Part shown: in pieces, positions 1-6,127 of the stretch
Position numbering within the stretch: the stretch's first letter is position 1
How the letters are laid out: each line of letters opens with the position of its first letter
NCBI GenBank assembly: GCA_030278895.1
Contig: JARXKK010000006.1
Span: 8,611-52,705 of the forward strand
Source of the DNA: Acidobacteriota bacterium
GTDB taxonomy: Bacteria > Acidobacteriota > Thermoanaerobaculia > UBA5066
Direction of reading: 5' to 3'
DNA length: 44,095 nt
Made by a program: the position numbers and the translations under genes
Notes under the pieces: model-generated
Seen by the model: the letters and a program-made list of their open reading frames with translations, nothing else
Databases searched by the model: none
What the model was told of the DNA's origin: nothing

Positions 1-240
1 CCGCAGCGCGGCTGCCGCTACTTCTTCCCCTTCATGTGGTCGCCGACGAGCGGCTACGCGGCGTTCCACGCGGGCGCTCCGGCTCCCCTCAAGACGGTGC
101 CTTCCATCCGCGCGATTCGGGATTCCTCGGTCAAGGGCTTCCCCGAGGGGATCTCCGACGAGGAGTTCGCCGAGCGCGTGCGGGTCGCCCGCGACCGCGA
201 CGATCTCGCCCGCATCCAGTCGACCAAGGATGTCCGCTAG
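1..240 (+). CDS. C-terminal end of an unrecognised protein (5' truncated)
   Basis: Frame 1 is open from the left edge to a TAG at 238-240 and gives about 79 C-terminal residues. I do not recognise the family. The piece begins with an aromatic, Cys-containing stretch (GCRYFFPFMWSP) and ends in a charged, Arg/Asp-rich helix-like tail. The following gene starts inside its last codons (ATG at 230), which suggests translational coupling and one transcript. An ATG lies at 34, but the frame is open upstream of it, so the real start is probably outside the window. The function cannot be inferred from this fragment. Confidence 0.6.
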   Translation, partial: PQRGCRYFFPFMWSPTSGYAAFHAGAPAPLKTVPSIRAIRDSSVKGFPEGISDEEFAERVRVARDRDDLARIQSTKDVR

Positions 241-1507
241 CATTTCTTCGATCCGTGTCCGGCCGCTCCCGCTCCTCGCGGGCGCGGCCTTTCTTCTGAT
301 TGCCGCGGGCGCCGGGGAAACGGCTCGCGCCCAGCGCCTCTCCGCACCGGCCCCCTCTTCGGCCGGGCCGATCGCCGACGCTGCGCGCCTTTACGCCCGC
401 TACCGGACGACGCTTTCTCACGACGACCTCGTTGCGGCCGACGCGGCGGTGCAGGCCGGCCTCGACGCCTCGCCAGGCGATTACGAATTGCGGAAGTTCC
501 GCCTCAGGCTCTTCCTCCCCCATCACGACTTCGAAGGCCTCTTGCGCGAAGCCGAAGCGCTCAAGAGAGAGCGGCCCGGCGATGCCGAGCTCGATGGATC
601 CATCGGCGACGCGAACTTCGACCTCGGCCGCTACGCCGAAGCGTTCGCGGCGTACGACCGCTTCGCCGCGCAACGCCCCTCAACCGCCTCCTCCAGCCGC
701 ATCGCCCTCGCCCGCGAGATCGCGGGCGACCTCAAAGGCGCGCTCCAGTCCATGGATCTCGCCGGCGCCGCGGCGCTGCCCGCCGATCCGGAAGGCTTCG
801 CCTGGTGCCGCGCGCGCTCGGCGCGGCTCCTCCTGAAGCTGAATCGCTACGAGGACGCCGAGGGCCGTCTCGTCGAGGCGCTCCGCCGCGTGCCGGACCA
901 CGCGCCGTCCCTCGCCGTTGCCGCCGAGATCGCGGCGCGCAAGGGCCTCTGGGAGCCTGCGACCCGACTCGCCGAGAGATCGCTCGCGCGCGAGCCCGAA
1001 GCGGGAACCCTCGCCGCGCTCGTGGACTACCGCCACGCGATGGGCGATTCCGCGGGCGAAGCGCGCGCGAAGAAGGCTCTCGCGGACTTCGACGAAAAAC
1101 TTCCCGCGGACCACCGCCTCGTCCACCGCCCCCTCGCGCTCTATTTCGCGGACCACGGAGAGCCCGCGCGCGGCCTCGCGATGGCAGAGCGCGAGCTGAA
1201 GGGCCGCAAGGACGTCTACGGCTACGACGCGTACGCCTGGGCGCTCTATCGCGCCGGGCGCGCCACCGAAGCCGTCGAGCCGATGCGCCAGGCGCTCGCG
1301 CGCGGGACGGTCGATCCGCTCCTCGAATTTCACGCGGGCGCGATCGCCAGGGCCGCGGGCGACGCCGCCGGCGCGCGCCGCCACCTCGACCGCGCTTTGA
1401 AGATCGACCCGCGGTTTCACGTGCTGTATGCGACCGAGGCGAAGCACATGCTCGCTTCGACGAAGGCGCCGTCCGCCGCGATCGCCCGACGCCCACCCGG
1501 GACCTGA
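230..1507 (+). CDS. Secreted TPR-repeat protein
   Basis: The 425-residue product starts with a signal peptide: a basic n-region, a hydrophobic stretch around residues 14-27 and a likely cleavage after ARA near residue 34. The rest is alpha-helical and Ala/Arg/Leu-rich. It carries several TPR-like units, for example around residues 80-150 (the YAEAFAAYDRFAAQRP unit) and 330-400 (the AWALYRAGRATEAVEP unit, ending in ALKIDPRF). TPR proteins normally act as protein-interaction scaffolds, here presumably in the periplasm. No enzyme motif is visible. The start overlaps the upstream stop by 11 bases. The binding partner is unknown, although the neighbouring sigma/anti-sigma pair and envelope operon make an envelope role plausible. 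Confidence 0.8.
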   Translation: MSASISSIRVRPLPLLAGAAFLLIAAGAGETARAQRLSAPAPSSAGPIADAARLYARYRTTLSHDDLVAADAAVQAGLDASPGDYELRKFRLRLFLPHHDFEGLLREAEALKRERPGDAELDGSIGDANFDLGRYAEAFAAYDRFAAQRPSTASSSRIALAREIAGDLKGALQSMDLAGAAALPADPEGFAWCRARSARLLLKLNRYEDAEGRLVEALRRVPDHAPSLAVAAEIAARKGLWEPATRLAERSLAREPEAGTLAALVDYRHAMGDSAGEARAKKALADFDEKLPADHRLVHRPLALYFADHGEPARGLAMAERELKGRKDVYGYDAYAWALYRAGRATEAVEPMRQALARGTVDPLLEFHAGAIARAAGDAAGARRHLDRALKIDPRFHVLYATEAKHMLASTKAPSAAIARRPPGT

Positions 1508-1580
1508 TCCAAGCGCCGCCGAATTCCGTACTTCCTGTATGGCCGGTGTTCTTCCAAGAGGCGTCGCGCGCCCGCGCGGG

Positions 1581-1586
1581 CATAAT
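1581..1586 (+). promoter_or_regulatory. Candidate -10 element (CATAAT) ahead of the ECF sigma gene
   Basis: The 103-base gap between the TPR gene and the sigma factor holds a CATAAT followed directly by CCCGCC, about 25 bases before the ATG at 1611. The same TA-rich hexamer plus CCCGC arrangement occurs before several other genes in the window. No clear -35 is visible. Confidence 0.4.
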
Positions 1587-1610
1587 CCCGCCAACAATGC
1601 GAGGCCGTTC

Positions 1611-2213
1611 ATGACTCTGGTACCCCGGGCGAGCGAGGCTCGCGCGGTTCGGCCCGGCCAGTCCGATCTCATGCGCCGAATCTCTTCCGGCGATCCGGCG
1701 GCGCTGTCGGAGCTTTACGACCAGTCGAGCCGCTTCGTCTACGGAATCTGCATGAAGGTGCTGCGCAATCCCGCGGATGCCGAGGAGGTGACGCTGGACG
1801 TCTACACGCAGGCGTGGCGCCAGGCGGCGCGGTTCGACGCAGACCGCGGCGAGCCCCTCGCCTGGCTCCTCATGCTCGCGCGCTCGCGCGCGATCGACCG
1901 TCTCCGCGCCCGCGGAGGAGTCCGGCGGCACGAGGAGGATCTGGAGCAGGCGCGCGGCCTCGCGTCGCCGGGCGCCGATCCCGAGACGTCGTCTTCGCTC
2001 GCCCAGCGCGCGTCCACGGTGCGTGCCGCGCTCCTCGGCCTTCCGGCCGAGCAACGAGAAGTCATCGAGCTCGCGTATTTCGAAGGCCTCACGCACACCG
2101 AGATCGCCGAGAAGCTCGCGCAGCCGCTCGGAACCGCGAAGTCGAGGATCCGGCTCGGCCTTCAACATCTCAAGCAAGCCCTCGGGTCTCAGGCCGAAGG
2201 ATGGACGACGTGA
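1611..2213 (+). CDS. ECF-family RNA polymerase sigma factor (SigK/RpoE-like)
   Basis: The 200-residue product has the two ECF sigma domains. Region 2 lies at about residues 25-90 (LYDQSSRFVYGICMKVLRN, then DAEEVTLDVYTQAW and a RSRAIDRLR end). Region 4 lies at about 140-190 (LPAEQREVIELAYFEGLT, then the helix-turn-helix HTEIAEKLAQPLGTAKSRIR). Such factors direct RNA polymerase to a small stress or envelope regulon and are usually held inactive by a co-encoded anti-sigma factor. The next gene, overlapping by 13 bases, fits that partner. The open frame extends upstream to 1428, but that part overlaps the TPR gene. The ATG at 1611 lies just before typical region 2 and behind a possible -10, so I chose it. 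Confidence 0.9.
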   Translation: MTLVPRASEARAVRPGQSDLMRRISSGDPAALSELYDQSSRFVYGICMKVLRNPADAEEVTLDVYTQAWRQAARFDADRGEPLAWLLMLARSRAIDRLRARGGVRRHEEDLEQARGLASPGADPETSSSLAQRASTVRAALLGLPAEQREVIELAYFEGLTHTEIAEKLAQPLGTAKSRIRLGLQHLKQALGSQAEGWTT

Positions 2214-2758
2214 AGGAAGACACGAAAGACGACATGAATGCACGCGAGTGGCTGGAGCTGAGAAAGGAATTTGGCGACGCCGTCATCGACGCGCTCGCGC
2301 TTTCGGCCGCGGCGGCGCCCCCGCCGCTCCTGAAAGACCGCATCCTCAGCCGCATCGCCTCGGACCCTGAGGGCCCGGCGCGCTCCGCCTCGCTTCCCCC
2401 GGGCGGCAGGAAGATCCTGCCGGGCGTCTCCGCCGTCCTCGTCGCCGACGCCGCGTGGATGCCCGCCGCGCTGCCCGGCCTCGACTTCAAGGTTCTTCAC
2501 CGCGACGAGGCGCGTGGCTACACGACGCGTCTCCTGCGGTTCGGTCCGGGATCCACGTATCCCGCGCACCGGCACGGCGCCACGGAGGAAGTCTTCATCG
2601 TGTCCGGCTCCGTCGTCCTGAACGGGGTCACGCTCCGCGCGGGGGATTACTGCCGCTCGGACGCGGGGACGATGGAGACCGCGGCGTTCAGCGTGGACGG
2701 CGGCCTTGCGATCATCGTTTCGTCCGACGCGGACCAGTTCGTGGGCGCGGAAGCCTGA
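2201..2758 (+). CDS. Cupin-type anti-sigma factor (ChrR-like)
   Basis: The 185-residue product overlaps the sigma gene by 13 bases. Residues 1-60 form a short helical N-terminal region. Residues 75-180 form a cupin barrel with the metal-binding first motif AHRHGATEEVF and a GDYCRSDAGTME segment where motif 2 is expected. This is the architecture of ChrR-like anti-sigma factors, which bind the ECF factor through the N-terminus and sense a signal through the cupin. Two oddities stand out. The N-terminal part lacks the His-x3-Cys-x2-Cys zinc ligands of classical ZAS anti-sigma domains, and the usual second-motif His appears to be missing. A second in-frame ATG at 2234 is an alternative start. 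Anti-sigma activity is inferred from position and the cupin. Confidence 0.75.
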   Translation: MDDVKEDTKDDMNAREWLELRKEFGDAVIDALALSAAAAPPPLLKDRILSRIASDPEGPARSASLPPGGRKILPGVSAVLVADAAWMPAALPGLDFKVLHRDEARGYTTRLLRFGPGSTYPAHRHGATEEVFIVSGSVVLNGVTLRAGDYCRSDAGTMETAAFSVDGGLAIIVSSDADQFVGAEA

Positions 2759-2762
2759 CGCG

Positions 2763-3179
2763 TCAGCGCCGGGTGAGCGTGAACGTGCCCGACACGTTCC
2801 CGCAGCAGGTCGCGCCGGTGCCCGTCGCCTGCCCCCGATAGGTCCCGTTCAGGCCGCCGGAGGACGTGACGGTCGCGCTCCCGCTGGCCGAACCGCCGCA
2901 AGGCGAGACACCGGCAAAGCCGATCGCGAAGACGAGGGTCTGGCCCTCGACGGTGCCCTGCAGGCTGCCCACGCCCGGGAACTGGGCGACGACCGCGCAA
3001 CGCGTCTGGAACAGAGTCACGTCTTCCGTCTTCGAGAGTCCGCACGAGTCGGTGAAGACGCCCGTGTACTGACCCGTCAGGGAGACGCAGAAAGCGGGCG
3101 AGGTGGGAGTCGTATTCGAGTTGCAGCTTCCGAGGACCAGCAGGCCGGCGAGCGCCATGCATCGTTTCAGCCTCCTCAC
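2763..3179 (-). CDS. Small cysteine-rich lipoprotein
   Basis: The 138-residue product begins with a GTG whose last two bases overlap the TGA of the upstream oxidase gene (GTGA). This start yields a proper lipoprotein signal: basic MRRLKRC, then hydrophobic ALAGLLVLG, then the lipobox LGSC with Cys19 as the acylated residue. The mature part is rich in Gly, Ser and Thr and holds six further cysteines, including an adjacent CC pair. Short alternating strands such as GQYTGVF, GTYRGQATG and GTFTLTRR suggest a small beta-barrel or sandwich. No family is recognised. It is the last gene of the envelope operon and ends 4 bases from the convergent cupin gene, with no visible terminator in between. Confidence 0.7.
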   Translation of the reverse strand: MRRLKRCMALAGLLVLGSCNSNTTPTSPAFCVSLTGQYTGVFTDSCGLSKTEDVTLFQTRCAVVAQFPGVGSLQGTVEGQTLVFAIGFAGVSPCGGSASGSATVTSSGGLNGTYRGQATGTGATCCGNVSGTFTLTRR

Positions 3180-4486
3180 GGCCGCGCACCCCGCGCCCCG
3201 GCGAGACGCTCGATGCTGCCGACGCAGTCCTTCGCCTTGTAGGCGCGCCCCCCGCATTCGAGGAGCAGCGCGTCGAACGCGCGGCATAACCCCGCCAGCC
3301 GGCTCGCGTTCCCTCGCGTGACCGGAAAATCCAGGGCGAGTGAAAAGCCATCCAAGGCGTAGCCCCGCGGGGAGGGGTCGTCGCGATGGCGCTTGAGCAC
3401 GGCCAGCGCCGAGACGACGCCCCTCTCGTGCTGAAGGCGAAGAGCCCGTACGAGCGCCGCCTCCGCGGCCTCCCTCGGCACGAAGAGCTGGTACTGGATG
3501 AAGCCGCCGGGCCGATAGGCTTCGTTCCAGCCAGGCAGATAGTCGAGGAGAAACGAGTACGCGACGAGCGACTGCCGATAGCGGTGGCGACCGCGCACGG
3601 CCGCCGAAGCGTACTTCGCGATGTTCAGGAACCGCATCTGCGGGCCGCTCGCCGAGAGCCGGAGTCCGAGAAGCAGGATGGGTGCCGGCAGCGGCCCCAT
3701 GTGGATGTCGGCGAGCTGCTCGGCGACGCTCCATCCGCGCGGTTCGCCTTCCTGGACGGCGTGCTCGTTCGCGACGTGGACGACGCTCCGGCCCAGGCTC
3801 TTCCCCGTCGTCCAGCAGTCCATCCAGCCGACGACGTAGTCCCAGTCGTCCTTCGCCGCGTCGAGCGCCGCGAGGGTCGCGGACAGATTCGGCGTCACGA
3901 ACGCTTCGACGTCGAGATAGCCGCTCGCGACCTTCTTCAGCTTGAGCGCGACCTCCACGATCGGGTCCGCCCGGCGCCAGTTCCCCGCGACGTCGTCGAA
4001 GGCCCGCGTCCCGCGGCTGATTTCCTCGACGCGACCGTCGCTCTTCATGACCGACACGCTCTCGACGTGATCGCCGATCGTGCCCTTCTTCCATCCGTTC
4101 TTTCCGTGTACGTTCATCGCAACGGCGCCGCCGAGCGTCACGTGCATCGTCCCCGTCACCACGGGGGGCCAGAACCCGCGCGGGATCGCGAACTCCCACA
4201 GAGCGCCCAGCGTGAGCCCCGCGCCCGCCCGCACGACGCCCGTCGTTTCGTCGAAGCCGGCAATCGCATTCAACCCGGTCATCACGATCACCGGTCCCGC
4301 GGGGTTGAGCGAAGCGTCGCCGTACGAGCGGCCCGCGCCGCGGAGCACGGGCGCCTCCCCGCGCGCGGTGCAGGCGGCGAGCGCGGCGCGGAGGTCGTCG
4401 AGCGAAGCCGGACGAAGCACCGGCGACACCGAGACGTTGTAGAGGCCGAAGCCTTCCACGCGTTCCCGAGCGGGGAGCGCACTCAC
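3176..4486 (-). CDS. FAD-linked oxidase, DprE1-like
   Basis: The 436-residue product has a PCMH-type FAD-binding domain at its N-terminus (VLRGAGRSYGDASLNPAG near residues 47-65; GTMHVTLGGAVAMNVHGKN near 115-135). A C-terminal substrate domain follows with an ALDGFSLALDFPV strand. These segments match the layout of decaprenylphosphoryl-ribose 2'-oxidase (DprE1), which works with the reductase DprE2 to epimerise a polyprenyl-phosphate sugar at the inner face of the membrane. The adjacent reductase gene, overlapping by 4 bases (GTGA), strongly supports such a pair. The substrate here is unknown. The GTG at 4486 is preferred because of the overlap, although the frame is open further upstream. 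An alditol-oxidase-type activity is the main alternative. Confidence 0.8.
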   Translation of the reverse strand: MSALPARERVEGFGLYNVSVSPVLRPASLDDLRAALAACTARGEAPVLRGAGRSYGDASLNPAGPVIVMTGLNAIAGFDETTGVVRAGAGLTLGALWEFAIPRGFWPPVVTGTMHVTLGGAVAMNVHGKNGWKKGTIGDHVESVSVMKSDGRVEEISRGTRAFDDVAGNWRRADPIVEVALKLKKVASGYLDVEAFVTPNLSATLAALDAAKDDWDYVVGWMDCWTTGKSLGRSVVHVANEHAVQEGEPRGWSVAEQLADIHMGPLPAPILLLGLRLSASGPQMRFLNIAKYASAAVRGRHRYRQSLVAYSFLLDYLPGWNEAYRPGGFIQYQLFVPREAAEAALVRALRLQHERGVVSALAVLKRHRDDPSPRGYALDGFSLALDFPVTRGNASRLAGLCRAFDALLLECGGRAYKAKDCVGSIERLAGARGARP

Positions 4487-5238
4487 GGCGGGCCGAACCT
4501 CTTGAAGAGGAAACGAGGGACGTGCCGCATCGCGAGCCCGAAGAACGCCCAGCGGCGGTAAACGTAGAAGACTTCGTGTCGCTTCTCGAGCCGGTCCGCG
4601 ATGATCCGGGCGGCGTCGGCAGCCGGGACGACCCAGAAGAGCCCGGACTTCCCCGCGGTCATGCGCGTTCCGACATAGCCGGGTTTGACGGTCGAGACGG
4701 TCACGCCGAACGGCGCGAGACGGTTTCGAAGCCCCTCGAGAAACGTCGTGAGCGCCGCCTTCGAGGAGTTGTACGCGGGGTTTCCCTTGCGGCCGCGATC
4801 GCCCGCGATGGACGAGATGCCCGCGATCTGCCCGCGGCCAACGGCGCGAAACCAGTTCGCGGCGAGCCCGAGCAGCCTCACGGCCGCCACGGCGTTCACT
4901 TCCATCATCTCGGCGTCTCGCTCGGGCACGCTGGTCACGCCGTCCCCGTGATGCATGACGCCGGCGTTGTAGAGGAAGAGATCGCAATGCCCGGTCACGG
5001 CCAGCGCCTCTTGGAACGCGGGCTCGAGCCGCGCGGCGTTCGAGAGATCGCAGACGACTCCATTCACGGTCGCATCCGGGAACCGGCTCCGGAGGTCGAC
5101 CACCAGCGCGTCGAGCTTCTGCCGTGAGCGTCCGAGAATCGTCACCCAGAAGGCGCGCGCGGCGTACACCTCGGCGAGAGCCTTCCCGAGGCCGTCCGTG
5201 GCGCCGACGAGAATCACCCTCTTCAAGATTCGCTCCAC
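4483..5238 (-). CDS. Short-chain dehydrogenase/reductase, DprE2-like
   Basis: The 251-residue product is a classical SDR. The nucleotide-binding motif GATDGLGKAL lies near the N-terminus, NAGVM near residue 90, and a catalytic Ser followed by YNSSK (Tyr-x3-Lys) near 165. The C-terminal segment is extended and aromatic (VYRRWAFFGLAMRHVP), a membrane-associating feature typical of DprE2-like reductases. It would use NAD(P)H to reduce the keto-sugar lipid made by the oxidase encoded next. The chosen start is a GTG at 5238 giving MERILKRVILVG; the frame is open further upstream but there overlaps the HhH gene. The gene lies 28 bases after the HhH gene in the same operon. General SDR assignment is firm. 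Pairing with the DprE1-like protein is inferred from adjacency. Confidence 0.82.
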   Translation of the reverse strand: MERILKRVILVGATDGLGKALAEVYAARAFWVTILGRSRQKLDALVVDLRSRFPDATVNGVVCDLSNAARLEPAFQEALAVTGHCDLFLYNAGVMHHGDGVTSVPERDAEMMEVNAVAAVRLLGLAANWFRAVGRGQIAGISSIAGDRGRKGNPAYNSSKAALTTFLEGLRNRLAPFGVTVSTVKPGYVGTRMTAGKSGLFWVVPAADAARIIADRLEKRHEVFYVYRRWAFFGLAMRHVPRFLFKRFGPP

Positions 5239-5266
5239 ATGCGGGGAATCTTCGCAGACGCCGCTG

Positions 5267-6127
5267 TCACGGCCACAGGCCTTCCTTCTCCTCGTGCCAG
5301 TCGCGGGTGACGTCGAGCCAGAACGCGAGCCCCGCATGCGGGCCGAACGGGGCGTAGAGCCGCTCGACCCGGGCGTCCTTGACGGCGCGCCCGCGGAACC
5401 TCAGGGCGGCCACCTTCTTCCGCGACCACGAGTCGAGGCCCAGCTTCCGATGCCGGCCGAGAAGCCGCCCGAGCGTGTCGGCCGCGTAGGGACCGAAGCC
5501 CTTCTCGGCACGAATCTCCTCCTCGACGTCTTCGTCGGGACGAGCCGGTTCCTCCCAGCGCGCGAGATTCAGTTTTCCCGACGCGACGCGACTGGCGAAA
5601 GCCGCGAGGTACGGCGCCCGGTACCCGAACTTGACCGCGACGAGCGAGCGAGCGGGAAGGCCCGCGACGAACGCCGCGTCCGGGAACGCCCCGCCGCGGT
5701 CGAAGCGTTCGATGAGGTTCTTCACCATGATTTTCGTCAGGCCCCAGGTGCAGTTCGTGGTCGCGAGCACCTTGACCGCGTCCTCGAACAGCGTCGGCGC
5801 GCGCAGGATGCGCCCCGCGCCGCGCCGCGCGATCCACGCGAAGCGCGGATCGCCGGCGCAGAGAGAAAGGAAGGGAGAGAGATTTGCTTTCAGATTCAGG
5901 ACCCGATCCAGAACGTGGCGAACGCGCGCCGGAGGCGCGATCGCCGTTGCCGTCGCGACGAGTCCGGTCGTACGCTCCCGGACAACAATCCGCACGGGCT
6001 CTTTTCCTTCCAAGAAAATTAATCCGAGTTTCTTCTCCTCCGGATCCCACTCGAACGGAGGCAGGTCGTACCACCCGTGGCTCCTGACGACGAGCCCGAG
6101 GTCCATCGCGGGCAGCGTCATCCTCAT
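5267..6127 (-). CDS. HhH-GPD-like DNA glycosylase family protein
   Basis: The 286-residue product resembles the AlkA/OGG type of DNA glycosylase. An N-terminal domain is followed by a helical domain with a helix-hairpin-helix at about residues 203-225 (EEEIRAEKGFGPYAADTLG) and an Asp (D232 in GLDSW) where the catalytic Asp of the HhH-GPD family sits. Such enzymes remove damaged bases. The substrate is not predictable here. Its ATG overlaps the stop of the penicillin-binding protein gene (ATGA), so it is translated with an envelope operon, an unusual setting for DNA repair. Two low-GC patches lie in frame: residues about 30-44 (EEKKLGLIFLEGKE) and 78-90 (NLKANLSPFLSL). Both resemble the dispersed AT-rich element reported separately. 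Confidence 0.7.
   Translation of the reverse strand: MRMTLPAMDLGLVVRSHGWYDLPPFEWDPEEKKLGLIFLEGKEPVRIVVRERTTGLVATATAIAPPARVRHVLDRVLNLKANLSPFLSLCAGDPRFAWIARRGAGRILRAPTLFEDAVKVLATTNCTWGLTKIMVKNLIERFDRGGAFPDAAFVAGLPARSLVAVKFGYRAPYLAAFASRVASGKLNLARWEEPARPDEDVEEEIRAEKGFGPYAADTLGRLLGRHRKLGLDSWSRKKVAALRFRGRAVKDARVERLYAPFGPHAGLAFWLDVTRDWHEEKEGLWP
5861..5895 (-). repeat. Weak copy of the dispersed AT/CT-rich element
   Basis: On the minus strand this in-frame patch has the CT-rich arm and an AAATCT core flank of the dispersed element, but not the TTCNNAGAA core itself. It lies within the HhH glycosylase gene and encodes about residues 78-90. I count it only as a possible degenerate copy. Confidence 0.3.
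6001..6038 (+). repeat. Dispersed AT-rich element, copy in the HhH gene
   Basis: The core TTCCAAGAA is at 6008-6016, followed by AATTAATCC and a CT-rich arm (TTTCTTCTCCTCC). It lies inside the HhH gene on the opposite strand and encodes part of residues 30-44. Its AT content contrasts sharply with the flanking GC-rich codons. Confidence 0.6.
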
